From Arachis hypogaea (Eukaryota > Streptophyta > Magnoliopsida > Fabales > Fabaceae), in contig NC_092045.1 in NCBI RefSeq assembly GCF_003086295.3, forward strand, positions 88,736,693 to 88,800,692: 64,000 bases of DNA, written 5' to 3'. The translations under genes and the position numbers were made by a program. The notes under the pieces were generated by a model that searched no databases, was not told where the DNA came from, and was given only the letters and a program-made list of their open reading frames with translations. Below are positions 36,128-47,929 of the stretch, one piece after another. How positions within the stretch are numbered: the stretch's first letter is position 1; each line of letters begins with the position of its first letter.

Positions 36128-37804
36128 TGGTGGACGAAATTGTGATTCGTACTCTTTGTACTTGTATGAAATTTAATTCGAGATAATAGCTCTTTACTAT
36201 GTGTGGTCACAACTCTGTTCAACTAACCAGCAAGTGTACTGGGTCGTCCAAGTAATAAACCTTACGTGAGTAAGGGTCGATCCCACAGAGATTGTTGGTA
36301 TGAAGCAAGCTATGGTCATCTTGTAAATCTCAGTCAGGCGGATTATAATTGATTATGGATTTTTGAAAAATAATAAATAATAAGCAGGAAATAAAGATAA
36401 ATAACATAGGATAGAAATACTTATGTAAATTAATGGTGGGAATTTCAGATAAGCGTATGGAGATACTGTGCCCTTTCTTTTTCTGCTTTCCTACTTCTTC
36501 CTTCAATCCTTCTTACTCCTTTCCACGGCAAGCTGTATGTAGGGCATCACCGTTGTCAATGGCTACATCCCATCCTCTCAGTAAAAAAGGTCCAAATGCT
36601 CTGTCACAGCACGGCTAATCATCTGTCGGTTCTCAATCAGGTTGGAATAGAATCCTTTGATTCTTTTGCGTCTGTCACTAACGCCCAGTCTTCAGGAGTT
36701 TGAAGCTCGTCACAGTCATTCAATCCCGGAATCATACTCGGAATACCACAGACAAGGTTAGACATTCCGGATTCCCCATGAATGCCGCCATCAATTCTAG
36801 CTTATACCACGAAGATTCTGATTAAGGAATCCAAGAGATATGCGCCCGGCCTAAGGTAGAACGGACGTGTTTGTCAATCACGTGCGTTCAAAGGTGAGAA
36901 TGATAATGAGTGTCACGGATCATCACATTCATCAAGTTGAAGTGCAACGAATATCTTAGAATAGGAATAAAGAGAATTGAATAGAAACAGTAGTAATTGC
37001 ATTAAAACTTGAGGTACAGCAGAGCTCCACACCCTTAATCTATAGTGTGTAGAAACTCCACCGTTGAAAATACATAAGTGAAAGGTTCAGGCATGGCCGA
37101 ATGGCCAGCTCCCCAAAACGTGATCAATAGTCTCCTTAGATGAAGAATAAAATAAAACTGAGACCAAAAGATGTCTAATACAATAGTAAATTATCCTATT
37201 TATACTAGACTAGCTACTAGGGTTTACATGAGTAAGTAATTGATGCATAAATCCACTTTCGGGGCCCACTTGGTGTGTGTTTGGGCTGAGCTTGATCTAT
37301 CCACGAGCTGAGGCTTCTCTTGGAGTTGAACGTCAAGTTGTAACGTGTTTTGGGCGTTCAACTCCGGGTCGTGACGTGTTTCTGGCGTTTTACTCCAGAC
37401 AGCAACATGGAACTGGCGTTGAGCGCCAGTTTACGTCGTCAATTTCCGAATAAAGTATAAACTATTATATATTGCTGGAAAGCTCTGGATGTCTACTTTC
37501 CAACGCCGTTATGAGCGCGCCATTTGGAGTTTTGTAGCTCCAGAAAATCCATTTCGAGCGCAGGGAGGTCAGATTCTAACAGCATCAACAGTCCTTTGTC
37601 AGCCTCCTTATCAGAGTTTTGCTCAAGTCCCTCAATTTCAGCCAGAAATTACCTGAAATCACAGAAAAACACACAAACTCATAGTAAAGTCCAGAAATAT
37701 GAATTTAACATAAAAAATAATGAAAACATCCCTAATAGTAGCTTGAACTTACTAAAAACTACCTAAAAACAATGCCAAAAAGTGTATAAATTATCCGCTC
37801 ATCA
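36128..37804 (-). repeat. 5' LTR of element B
   Basis: Same 1,677-bp length as its partner. Palindromes start at 37322, 37353, 37384 and 37415 (31-bp steps). Confidence 0.9.
37197..37204 (-). promoter_or_regulatory. TATA box of element B 5' LTR
   Basis: TATAAATA on the - strand, placed as in the E1 LTR. Likely promoter of the genomic RNA. Confidence 0.5.
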
Positions 37805-38223
37805 GGCAGCTTGGTTTGGAGCCCAAATTCAATGTTGCCCTACGGCCCTAACAGTTTCTTCTTTTGGGAAGTGGATGGTGGATGTTCTAGAAAAAATGAA
37901 ACTGAACACAGGGAATGTGATAAACCCATATTTTATGACATATTTTGTGCTGAATTTAAGTGATTTATTCAATCCTTCACCCACTTATGCATGTGAAATT
38001 GCATGGTTTTACTTTCCCTTCTTATTATGTGATGTATGTGAAAAACATGTTTCCTAGGCTTTAAAAATATTAATTTTAATTACCTTGTATTGCCATTCGA
38101 TGCTGTGATTTGTGTGTTAAGTATTTGCAGAACTTCTAGGGCAGGAATAACTTAAAGGATGGGAAGGAAACATACAAAAATGGAAGAAAAGCACAAATTG
38201 GAGTTTTGGAGAAACAGACAGTG

Positions 38224-38405
38224 ACGCATCCGCTTGGACGACGCAAATGCGTGGTTCGCGCAAAAGAGATTCGACGCGAGCGCATGGATGAGGCGAACGC
38301 GTGACCTGCAAAATACAACTGACGCAGGCGCATGACTGATGCAACCACGTGGAAGGGCAACACTCCAGATGACGCGACCGCATGACCCACGCAGACGCGC
38401 GATGT
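38224..38405. repeat. Paired CG-rich palindrome array in T LTR
   Basis: ACGCGANCGCGT-like units start at 38224, 38241, 38274, 38292, 38322, 38339, 38372 and 38389. Pairs are 17-18 bp apart and pair-to-pair steps are 48-50 bp. Related arrays occur at 40946-41408 and 59850-60035. Confidence 0.65.
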
Positions 38406-38497
38406 GCGCGATCTGCAGAATTTGTAGAAGATGTCCTCAGCGATTTCCGGGCCTTTTTTGGTCCAGATCCAAACCCAGAGAACATAGATTGAAGGAT

Positions 38498-38504
38498 TAT
38501 AAAT
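38498..38504 (+). promoter_or_regulatory. TATA box of T LTR
   Basis: TATAAAT about 580 bp into the LTR, just downstream of the CG-rich array. Confidence 0.45.
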
Positions 38505-39395
38505 GGAAGAATCCACCCATTCATGGATAAGGAGAAAATACACACTTTTTAGGATTTAGATGTAGTTTTTAATGAGAGAGGTTCCCTCTTCTCTCTTAGG
38601 ATGAGGATTAGGATTTTTAGAACTTAGGAATATTTTTATCTCATCTTTATATCAGGTTCAATATCTTTTTGTTTCGACTTCTCTTAATTGTTGACTATTG
38701 ATGTTGCTTATTTGGCTTATGACTCTTCATATTTGGATTGATTTTTTACTCTATTAATGCAATTGAGGTATTTCAGACTTATATGTTATTGATGCTTGGG
38801 CTCTATCCAAATTATTTTCATTCAAGTAGATTTTATTCCCTTTTGGCTTTGGTTGATTAATTGGTAACTCTTGAGTTGTCGAACTCAGCAGTGGTTGAAA
38901 TTGGCAGATTCTAATTGATCTAGATTGCTCTAAAACTAGTCTTTCCGCAGGGATTGACTAGGACTTGAGGGTCAAACTAATTAGTCCACTTGACTTTCCT
39001 TATCTTTAGTAAAGGTTAACTAAGTGGGAGAAAAATCCAATTCTCATCACAATCGATAAGGACAACTGGATAGGACTTCCAGTTTTCATACTTTGCCAAA
39101 AGTTTCTATTAGTTATTAATTTATTAATTCTTGCTATCTATTTCTCTTGCTCAAAACCTCTTTCAAACCCAAACACTGTTTTTCCATAACCAATAATAAA
39201 TCATACTTCCCTGCAATTCCTTGAGAAGACGACCCGAGGTTTGAATACTTCGGTTTATAAATTTATTGGGTTTTGTTACTTGTGACAACCAAAACGTTTG
39301 TACGAAGGGATTTTCTGTTGGTTTAGAATTTATACTCACAACGCGATTATATTTTTGTAAAATTCTTCACTAGCAAAAAAATCCTAACGTCAAAA

Positions 39396-39413
39396 TGGCG
39401 CCGTTGCTGGGGA
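39396..39413 (+). other. Primer-binding site of element T (tRNA-Asp)
   Basis: TGGCGCCGTTGCTGGGGA, three bases after the LTR. One mismatch to tRNA-Asp. Confidence 0.82.
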
Positions 39414-39524
39414 ATTGCAAACGTGTGCCTTATTATTGGTTATTGTAAATATTTTTCAAAAAAAATATTTTTCTTTTACTTGTTTATTTGTTTTCTCTCT
39501 TCCCTCTTATTTTTGATAGCTATT

Positions 39525-40835
39525 ATGACTTCTCACTCCTCTCGCTTTGAGTTTGATTCTAATTTTGTTAAAAGGAATGGAAGCCATAATATGACTATGC
39601 ATCACGGTCTAAGCAATCAAAGATGGATAGAGCCAAGAGGATCTGATCACCCCTTTAGGCAACAACACCCTCCTAGATATCATGGACAGAAACCACTCTA
39701 CAATGCATACCAAACTGATAGATATGGTGGACCGCCTTGTAGCTACCAACACGCCCCACCCTATGCTCAGAGACCATCCTTTCAACACAACCTCAACCCA
39801 CTACACTCACAAGTTTCTTTTCACCATTCACCACCATATGATCCTTATCCGCCCCAACGCCAATCCAATTACTCCTAAAAACCACCACTCTCCTACACAC
39901 CATGTCCATATCCATCAAGCCAAAAATCACAGGTTCGCTTCAAAGAATCAGTAAACCAGGTCAATGCAACCCTTCATCAATTAGAGCAAGTGATAAATCA
40001 ATTATCTTCCAGGCGTTCGGACACTCAACAGACTCCCGTGGCTTCATGTAGAGAATCTAATGAAGAATGTATTGTGAAGAAGACACAAGAAGCTCCAGTG
40101 GACAACATTGAGCATAATTTTGTACTGGAACAAGTAGAGGATGCTGTCATTATAGAAGAAGAAGAGTTGGTTAAAGATTTAGGAGATGCTGAACCTCCGC
40201 AGGAATCCAGAGTTGTGGAAAATTCTGTCAAGGACGTTACAATTAATGCTTAGGAGGATAGTGCACAATCCCCAAGGCAGGAATCTTATGAGGAACTGGA
40301 CGGAATGACCCAAGACTCAAGTTTTCTTGATGATGATAGTCACCACTCAAGTTCTCCTAGTAATACTCTTGCATCTGCAAGTGAATTCTTTGAGACAGAA
40401 GAATCTTCCCCAAATGAATACGAAGATGATGCAGAGGTCGACTTCTCTCAACCTCCCAATTATGACTCGAGTGATGAAGAAGATATCAATGACTTTGATC
40501 AAGACATGGTTGAAGTTGAAGAAATTTGTAAAGAAGAGGAGGAATTTACGGAAGACCACATGGGAGCAGAGCTTGCAGAACCACCGAAAACACCTATCCC
40601 ACGGCCATTACCACCCAATATGAACTTCAAGTGGGTAAAATCCTTAACTTTCATCTTTACTTTTCCACTTGAATATGGTTTACTTGAGACAGATGGCCAG
40701 CTTAGAGCTCTTTGCAGCTTTAAAAGCAAACGGGAAATGACTCGCACTCAGAGCTGGTATGCAGGATTCACTAAGGTTTCACACTCCAATTTGAGGTGCA
40801 AGAATTGGTGTCAAGCTCAATTGAAAGGATCTTAG
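39525..40835 (+). pseudogene. First ORF of element T, gag-like remnant
   Basis: Starts MTSHSSRFEFDSNFVKRN at 39525. A His/Pro/Tyr/Gln-rich stretch follows (39680-39880), then stops and frame changes. A short QLEQVINQLSSRRSD segment resembles the QxxQLS linker of Athila-type gag. A long acidic region (EEEELVKDLGDAEPP; DDDSHHSSSPSN; EVEEICKEEEEF) leads to LLETDGQLRALCSFKSKRE and a stop at 40835. No complete gag, protease or pol domain is recognisable. I read it as the eroded or non-autonomous ORF1 of T. The domain assignment is weak. Confidence 0.5.
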
Positions 40836-40945
40836 AAGCTGTTTGGTCACTGCAGTGAGAATTCACACGTGCAGTAAAAGAAAAGGGAAGTGAACAGAGA
40901 GTTATGCTGAAGCAAGGCTGGAAGTATGCCTTTGGCTTAAAATTA

Positions 40946-41408
40946 TTCCACGCGACCGCGTGCCCCACGCGATCGCGTCATTTGCGGAAAATACCTCCCA
41001 CGCGTCTGCATCACTCATGTGAATGCGTGATCTGGATATCAGCGTAAAGATCCAACGCCCAGAAAGTTGGGCTGGAATCGTGCGGCTAGTGTGCGTTTAG
41101 CACAAAACACCCACGCGTGCGCGTCCCTGACGCAAACGTGTCACTTACACAACAACCATCCCACGCGAAAGCGTGAGTGATGCGATCGCGTCGCGCGGAT
41201 ATTTTGACCCCCTATATCAAACAGAGAGTTGCGCTAAAACGACGCTGGAATCGTGCGTCTAGCACAAATTCCGGCGACGCGGTCGCGTACTTCACGTGTC
41301 CGCATGACCTATCTTACACCCAACCCACGCGATTGCGTCAACCACGCATTCGCGTCAAACCCATTCCACACCAGTCACGCGACAGCATGCCCTACGTGAT
41401 CGCGTGGA
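40946..41408. repeat. CG-rich palindrome zone in T interior
   Basis: Many CACGCGACCGCGTG, CACGCGATCGCGTC and similar units. Same motif as in the T LTR, here downstream of ORF1. No coding potential. Confidence 0.6.
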
Positions 41409-41672
41409 TTGCAATTTATTAACCTCCTGTGACGTGAACCCTAACCATCGCGCGCCCCCAACCCCTTTCTTCTTCCTCTTCCTTGCAATCACCCCCTCTC
41501 TCTATGTCCTTCGCCGCCGCACCTCCGACAACCACCCAGACCCCACCGCAACCCCCTTCTCTCTTTTCCCTCTCTTTCTTCTTCTCCCCTCCACCACTCT
41601 TAACCCTCCCTCCGCGACCACCACGCCCACCGTGCCGCCCTCAACCACCGCGTCAACCACCACCACCATCCT
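41409..41672 (+). other. Proline/serine/threonine-rich segment ending at the gap
   Basis: C-rich DNA with little G, open in more than one frame (PPSTTASTTTT-type codons). The last bases CCATCCT repeat at 54464-54470 across element C. The frame through ATC at 41668 continues as the ORF2-like frame at 54466, so it may be the start of T's ORF2. Confidence 0.4.
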
Positions 41673-42672
41673 NNNNNNNNNNNNNNNNNNNNNNNNNNNN
41701 NNNNNNNNNNNNNNNNNNNNNNNNNNNNNNNNNNNNNNNNNNNNNNNNNNNNNNNNNNNNNNNNNNNNNNNNNNNNNNNNNNNNNNNNNNNNNNNNNNNN
41801 NNNNNNNNNNNNNNNNNNNNNNNNNNNNNNNNNNNNNNNNNNNNNNNNNNNNNNNNNNNNNNNNNNNNNNNNNNNNNNNNNNNNNNNNNNNNNNNNNNNN
41901 NNNNNNNNNNNNNNNNNNNNNNNNNNNNNNNNNNNNNNNNNNNNNNNNNNNNNNNNNNNNNNNNNNNNNNNNNNNNNNNNNNNNNNNNNNNNNNNNNNNN
42001 NNNNNNNNNNNNNNNNNNNNNNNNNNNNNNNNNNNNNNNNNNNNNNNNNNNNNNNNNNNNNNNNNNNNNNNNNNNNNNNNNNNNNNNNNNNNNNNNNNNN
42101 NNNNNNNNNNNNNNNNNNNNNNNNNNNNNNNNNNNNNNNNNNNNNNNNNNNNNNNNNNNNNNNNNNNNNNNNNNNNNNNNNNNNNNNNNNNNNNNNNNNN
42201 NNNNNNNNNNNNNNNNNNNNNNNNNNNNNNNNNNNNNNNNNNNNNNNNNNNNNNNNNNNNNNNNNNNNNNNNNNNNNNNNNNNNNNNNNNNNNNNNNNNN
42301 NNNNNNNNNNNNNNNNNNNNNNNNNNNNNNNNNNNNNNNNNNNNNNNNNNNNNNNNNNNNNNNNNNNNNNNNNNNNNNNNNNNNNNNNNNNNNNNNNNNN
42401 NNNNNNNNNNNNNNNNNNNNNNNNNNNNNNNNNNNNNNNNNNNNNNNNNNNNNNNNNNNNNNNNNNNNNNNNNNNNNNNNNNNNNNNNNNNNNNNNNNNN
42501 NNNNNNNNNNNNNNNNNNNNNNNNNNNNNNNNNNNNNNNNNNNNNNNNNNNNNNNNNNNNNNNNNNNNNNNNNNNNNNNNNNNNNNNNNNNNNNNNNNNN
42601 NNNNNNNNNNNNNNNNNNNNNNNNNNNNNNNNNNNNNNNNNNNNNNNNNNNNNNNNNNNNNNNNNNNNNNNN
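41673..42672. other. Assembly gap (1,000 N)
   Basis: Exactly 1,000 Ns, so probably a placeholder length. ORFs computed through it are meaningless. Confidence 0.99.
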
Positions 42673-44158
42673 TTACTTAATTTTCGAAAATGAAAAGGGA
42701 AAAGAAATCAATTGATTTTTGAAAAAGATTTTGAAATTAGAAATCAAAAAGATTTGATTGAAACTATTTTGGAAAAGATGTGGTTAAGAAGATATGATTG
42801 TTTTTAAAAAATTGTGATTGAGAAGATATGATTTGAAAAACATTTTAAAAAGATTTGATTTGAAAATTAAAAACTTGACTAACAAGAAAAGATATGATTC
42901 AAACATAAAACCTTTCTCAACAGAAAAGGTAACATACTTGAAATGTTGAATCAAATCATTAATTGATAGTAAGTATCAAAAAAAATGGAAAGAAATTGGT
43001 TTTGAAGAAGATTTGATTGGAAAATTGATTTGAAAAAGATTTGATTTTGAAAACTTAAAAAAAAATTGATTTGAAAACAAAATCTTCCCTTCTAGCCATC
43101 CTGGCGTTAAACGCCCAGAATGGTATCCATTCTGGCGTTTAACGCCCAAAATGCTACCCTTTTGGGCGTTAAACGCCCAACCAGGTACCCTGGCTGGCGT
43201 TTAAACGCCAGTCTGTCCTTCTTCACTGGGCGTTTTGAACGCCCAGCTTTTTCTGTGCAATTCTTCTGCTGTATGTTCTGAATCTTCAATTCTCTGTATT
43301 ATTGACTTGAAAAGACACAAATTAGAAATATTTTTGGATTTTTAATAATAAGGAAAAATCAAAATGCAACAAGAATCAAATAACAATGCATGCAAGACAC
43401 CAAACTTAGCAGTTTGTATACTACTGACACTAACAAAATGAAAATGCAAATGAGACACACAAAACACTCAAGTCAATAGAATTCAAAGATCAGAGCACGA
43501 AAATCATCAAGAATTACTTGAAGATTCTTAAGACACCTGCATGAATGCAATAAGAACAGAAACATGCAATTGACACCAAACTTAACATGAGACACTAGAC
43601 TCAAACAAGAAATGTCTTTTTGGATTTTATGATTTTTTTTTAATTTTTTTTTGTGTTTTTCGAAAATTAAGTGGAAAAAGATATCAAAATTCTTAATGAG
43701 AATTTCAGGAATCAGTGCAATGCTAGTCTAAGACTCCGGTCCAGGAATTAGACATGGCTTCACAGCCAGCCAAGCTTTCAAAGAAAGCTTCGGTCCAAAA
43801 CACTAGACATGGCCAAAGGCCAGCCAAGCCTTAGCAGATCACTGCTCCAAGAGCAAGATTGATAGAAATCAACAAGCTCCTGTGGTGATAAGTTGAAACC
43901 TCGGTCCAATGAGATTAGACATGGCTTCTCAGCCAGCCAGATTTCAACAAATCATCATGAAACTCTAGAATTCATCTTCAAGAATTTCGAAAAAAATAAA
44001 TACCTAATCTAAGCAACAAGATGAACCGTCAGTTGTCCAAACTTGAACAATCCCCGGCAACGGCGCCAAAAACTTGGTGTTGTTGTCGGATCTTGGCACT
44101 GATGTTACCAAAAGCTTGCTCAAAACTTGAACAATCCCCGGCAACGGCGCCAAAAACT
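42673..44158 (-). mobile_element. C-prime: leader fragment of a second C-type element
   Basis: Matches 51314-52799 base for base at an offset of 8,641 as far as I compared. On the - strand it starts right after the LTR 44159-45822 with the primer-binding site and runs through the leader to the gap. So element C is followed by another internal region that shares its LTR. It contains the leader palindrome array (cores at 43103, 43134, 43165, 43196 and 43229). No gene; the short ORFs are shadows. Confidence 0.85.
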
Positions 44159-45822
44159 TGGTGCGCGAAATTATGAACAATACTTTTTCACAACTCTCAT
44201 AATCCCCGGTCATGAACCCCAAAAACTTGGTAGTTCAGTACCATGGCATTACACAACTTTGCACAACTAACCAGCAAGTGCACTGGGTCGTCCAAGTAAT
44301 AAACCTTACGCGAGTAAGGGTCGATCCCACGGAGATTGTTAGTATTGAAGCAAGCTATGGTCATCTTGTAAATCTTAGTCAGGCAAACTCAAATGTATAT
44401 GGTGATGAACGAAAATAACACAAAGATAAAGATAGAGATACTTATGTAATTCATTGGTAGGAACTTCAGATAAGCGCATGAAGATGCCTTCCCTTCCGTC
44501 TCTCTGCTTTCCTACTGTCTTCATCCAATCCTTCTTACTCCTTTCCATGGCAAGCTTAAGCAAGGGTTTCACCGTTGTCAGTGGCTACCTCCCATCCTCT
44601 CAGTGAAAGCGATTGCATATGCTCTGTCACAGCATAGCGGAATTCATCTGTCGGTTCTCAATCAGGCCGGAATAGAATCCAGTGATTCTTTTGCGTCTGT
44701 CACTAACGCCCCGCCCTCAGGAGTTTGAAGCACATCACAGTCATTCAGTCATTGAATCCTACTCAGAATACCACAGACAAGGTTAGACCTTCCGGATTCT
44801 CTTGAATGCCGCCATCAGTTCTCGCCTATACCACGAAGATTCCGGTTAAAGAACCCAAGAGATATTCACTAGAGCCTTGGTCGCTTGTAGAACAAAAGTG
44901 GTTGTCAGTCACCTTGTTCATGGGTGAGAATGATGATGAGTGTCACGGATCATCACATTCATCAAGTTGAAGAACAAGTGATATCTTAGAACAAGAACAA
45001 GCGGAATTGAATGGAAGAACAATAGTAATTGCATTAATACTCGAGGTACAGCAGAGCTCCACACCTTAATCTATGGTGTGTAGAAACTCCACCGTTGAAA
45101 ATACATAAGAACAAGGTCTAGGCATGGCCGAATGGCCAGCCTCCCAAAGTGATCAAAAGATCTAAAGAAAACGGTTCCAAAGATCAAAAGATTCTTAAAT
45201 ACAATAGTAAAAGGTCCTATATATAGAAAACTAGTAACCTAAGGTGTACAGAGATGAGTAAATGACATAAAAATCCACTTCCGGGCCCACTTGGTGTGTG
45301 CTTGGGCTGAGCAATGAAGCTTTTTCATGCAGAGACTCTTCTTGGAGTTAAACGCCAGTTTTTATGCCAGTTTGGGCGTTTAACTCCCATTTGGGTGCCA
45401 GTTCCGGCGTTTAACGCTGGGATTTCTGAGGGTGACTTTGTACGCCAGTTTGGGCCATCAAATCTTTGGCAAAGTATAGACTATCATATATTGCTGGAAA
45501 GCCCAGGATGTCTACTTTCCAAAGCCGTTGAGAGCGCGCCAATTGGGCTTCTGTAGCTCCAGAAAATCCACTTCGAGTGCAGGGAGGTCAGAATCCAACA
45601 GCATCTACAGTCCTTTTTGGTCTCAAAATCAGATTTTTGCTCAGGTCCCTCAATTTCAGCCAGAAAATACCTGAAATCACAGAAAAACACACAAACTCAT
45701 AGTAAAGTCCAGAAAAGTGAATTTTAACTAAAAACTAATAAAAATATACTAAAAACTAACTATATCATACCAAAAACATACTAAAAACAATGCCAAAAAG
45801 CATACAAATTATCCGCTCATCA
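44159..45822 (-). repeat. LTR shared by element C and C-prime
   Basis: TGGTGCGCGAAATT...CCGCTCATCA. Palindromes start at 45344, 45375 and 45406 (31-bp steps). A TGGCC-GAAT-GGCCA hairpin is at 45125-45138. Confidence 0.9.
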
Positions 45823-45860
45823 CAACACCAAACTTAAATTGTTGCTTGTCCTCAAGCAAC
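45823..45860 (-). promoter_or_regulatory. AGGA hairpin and polypurine-tract-like site of element C
   Basis: On the - strand: GTTGCTTG-AGGA-CAAGCAAC (45860-45841), then AATTTAAGTTTGGTGTTG up to the LTR. Confidence 0.6.
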
Positions 45861-46730
45861 TGAAAATCAAATAAGATAAAAAGAAGAGAATATGCAATGA
45901 ATCTCAAAAACATCTGTGAAGATCAGTATTAATTAGATGAGCGGGGCTTTTAGCTTTTTGCCTCTGAATAGTTTTGGCATCTCACTCTATCCTTTGAAAT
46001 TCAGAATGGTTGGCTTCTTTAGGAACTTAGAATCCAGATAGTGTTAATGATTCTCCTAGTAAAGTATGATGATTCTTGAACAAAGCTTACTTATTGAGTC
46101 TTGGCTGTGGCCCAAAGCACTCTGTCTTCCAGTATTACCACCGGATACATACATGCCACAGACACATAATTGGGTGAACCTTTTCAGATTGTGACTCAGC
46201 TTTGCTAAAGTCCCCAATTAGAGGTGTCCAGGGTTCTTAAGCACACTCTTATTTGCCTTGGATCACAACTCTTATTTCTCTATTTTTTTCGTTTTCTTTT
46301 CTCTTTTTTTTTCGATTTTTTTCGATTTTTTTTTGAATGCTTTTTTCTTGCTTCAAGAATCATTTTAATGATTTTTCAGATCCTCAACAACATGTCTCCT
46401 TTTTCATCATTCTTTCAAGAGCCAACATTCATGAACCACAAATTCAAGATACATATGCACTGTTTAAGCATACATTCAGAGAACAAAAATATTGCCACCA
46501 CATCAAAATAATTAAACTGTTATAAAATTCAAAATTCATGCAATTCTTTTTCTTTTTCAATTAAGCACATTTTTATTCAAGAAAGGTGATGGATTCATAG
46601 GACATTCATAACTTTAAGGCATAGACACTAAGACACTAATGATCACAAGACACAAACATGGATAAACATAAGCATAAAATTCGAAAAAACAGAAGAATAA
46701 AGAACAAGGAAATCAAGGAACGGGTCCACC
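45861..46730 (-). other. 3' noncoding region of element C
   Basis: Related to 1462-2546 and 27602-28710. No ORF. Confidence 0.6.
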
Positions 46731-47855
46731 TTAGTGATGGCGGCTCTTTCTTGCTCTTGAAGATCCTATGGAGTGCTTGAGCTCCTCAATGTCTCTTCCT
46801 TGTCTTTGTTGCTCCTCCCTCATGATTCTTTGATCTTCTCTAATCTCATGAAGGATGATGGAGTGTTCTTGATGCTCCACCCTTAGTTGTCCCATGTTGG
46901 AACTCAACTCTCCTAGGGAGGTATTTAATTGCTCCCAATAGTTTTGTGGAGGAAAGTGCATCCCTTGAGGAATCTCAGGGATCTCATGATGAGTGGGATC
47001 TCTTGTGTGCTCCATCCTTTTCTTAGTGATGGGCTTGTCCTCCTCAATGGGGGTGTCTCCCTCTATGTCAACTCCAACTGAATAACAGAGGTGACAAATG
47101 AGATGAGGAAAGGCTAACCTTGCCAAGGTAGAGGACTTGTCCGCCACCTTATAGAGTTCTTGGGCTATAACCTCATGAACCTCTATTTCTTCTCCAATCA
47201 TGATGCTATGGATCATGATAGCCCGGTCTATGGTAACTTCGGACCGGTTGCTAGTGGGAATGATTGAGCGTTGTATGAACTCTAACCATCCTCTAGCCAC
47301 GGGCTTGAGGTCATGGCTTCTTAGTTGAACCGGCTTTCCTCTTGAATCTCTCTTCCATTGGGCGCCCTCTTCACATATGACTGTGAGGACTTGGTCCAAC
47401 CTTTGATCAAAGTTGACCCTTCTAGTGTAAGGATGTTCATCTCCTTGCATTATAGGCAAGTTGAACGCCACCCTCACACTCTCCGGACTAAAATCCAAGT
47501 ATTTCCCCCGAACCATAGTAAGGTAATTCTTTGGATTCGGGTTCACACTTTGGTCATGGTTCTTGGTGATCCATGCACTGGCATAGAACTCTTGAACCAT
47601 CAAGATTCCGACTTGTTGAATGGGGTTGGTAAGAACTTCCCAACATCTTCTTCGGATCTCATGTCGGATCTCCGGATATTCACCCTTTTTGAGTGAAAAA
47701 GGGACCTCGGGGATCACCTTCTTCAAGGCCACAACTTCATAGAAATGGTCTTGATGCACCCTTGAGATGAATCTCTCCATCTCCCATGACTCGGAGGTGG
47801 AAGCTTTTGCCTTCCCTTTCCTCTTTCTAGAGGTTTCTCCGGCCTTAGATGCCAT
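46731..47855 (-). CDS. ORF2 protein of element C (plant putative transposon protein type), intact
   Basis: 374 aa, MASKAGETSRKRKGKAK at the start. It has a basic N-terminus, then conserved blocks VIPEVPFSLKKGEYPEI (about residues 48-65), GILMVQEFYASAWITKNHD (about 82-100), YLTMVRGKYLDFSPESVR (about 108-125), DLKPVARGWLEFIQRSIIPT (about 181-200) and LARLAFPHLICHLCYSVGV (about 242-260). The C-terminal 60 residues (HEIREDQRIMREEQQRQGRD) look like a coiled coil and end in RKSRHH. It lies downstream of gag-protease in the same strand, separated by the palindrome array, and has its own hairpin leader. The uninterrupted frame in an element that has lost pol suggests the protein matters to its spread, but no activity can be assigned. 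Confidence 0.8.
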   Translation of the reverse strand: MASKAGETSRKRKGKAKASTSESWEMERFISRVHQDHFYEVVALKKVIPEVPFSLKKGEYPEIRHEIRRRCWEVLTNPIQQVGILMVQEFYASAWITKNHDQSVNPNPKNYLTMVRGKYLDFSPESVRVAFNLPIMQGDEHPYTRRVNFDQRLDQVLTVICEEGAQWKRDSRGKPVQLRSHDLKPVARGWLEFIQRSIIPTSNRSEVTIDRAIMIHSIMIGEEIEVHEVIAQELYKVADKSSTLARLAFPHLICHLCYSVGVDIEGDTPIEEDKPITKKRMEHTRDPTHHEIPEIPQGMHFPPQNYWEQLNTSLGELSSNMGQLRVEHQEHSIILHEIREDQRIMREEQQRQGRDIEELKHSIGSSRARKSRHH

Positions 47856-47909
47856 AAATGGTTATGGAAAAACTAAAAGCAATGCTTTTACCACACCAAA
47901 CTTAAAATG

Positions 47910-47929
47910 TTTGCTCGTCCTCGAGCAAA
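47910..47929 (-). other. AGGA-loop hairpin before ORF2 of element C
   Basis: On the - strand: TTTGCTCG-AGGA-CGAGCAAA, perfect 8-bp stem, followed by TTTAAGTTTGGTGTGG. It differs from the E1 stem by one compensated pair. Confidence 0.75.

Larger units (their letters stand above)
25887..37804 (-). mobile_element. Element B: complete Athila-like non-autonomous LTR retrotransposon
   Basis: 11,918 bp including a later 1.5-kb solo LTR. Order on the - strand: 5' LTR (37804-36128), primer-binding site, AT-rich leader, gag-protease (disrupted), palindrome array, ORF2, 3' noncoding region, hairpin and polypurine site, 3' LTR (27563-25887). Both LTRs are 1,677 bp and differ only at scattered bases. Flanks are GACAG (25882-25886) and GGCAG (37805-37809). 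The uninterrupted LINE copy at 59436 reads GGCAG, so the left target copy has one mutation. There is no reverse transcriptase, RNase H or integrase. Confidence 0.92.
37918..39392 (+). repeat. 5' LTR of element T (1,475 bp)
   Basis: TGATAAACCCATATTTTATG...CCTAACGTCA. Differs from the LTR at 59542-61017 mainly at CpG-type positions, so T is older than C. It contains a CG-rich palindrome array at 38224-38400. Confidence 0.88.

Noticed and set aside
37782..38057. 91-aa ORF joining LINE and T LTR (also 57675-58100, 59376-59681)
   Set aside because: A chance fusion: LINE codons run into the LTR start; repeated only because the junction is duplicated.
41404..42715. Two long ORFs of more than 400 codons
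   Set aside because: They run through 1,000 Ns; only the first 80-odd codons and a few last ones are real sequence.
43107..43289. 60-aa ORF (and identical 51748-51930)
   Set aside because: Translation of the leader palindrome array; appears twice only because the DNA is duplicated.
45314..45556. 80-aa ORF (and identical 53955-54197; related 2852-3094)
   Set aside because: Inside LTRs, spans the 31-bp palindromes, frame not kept among families.
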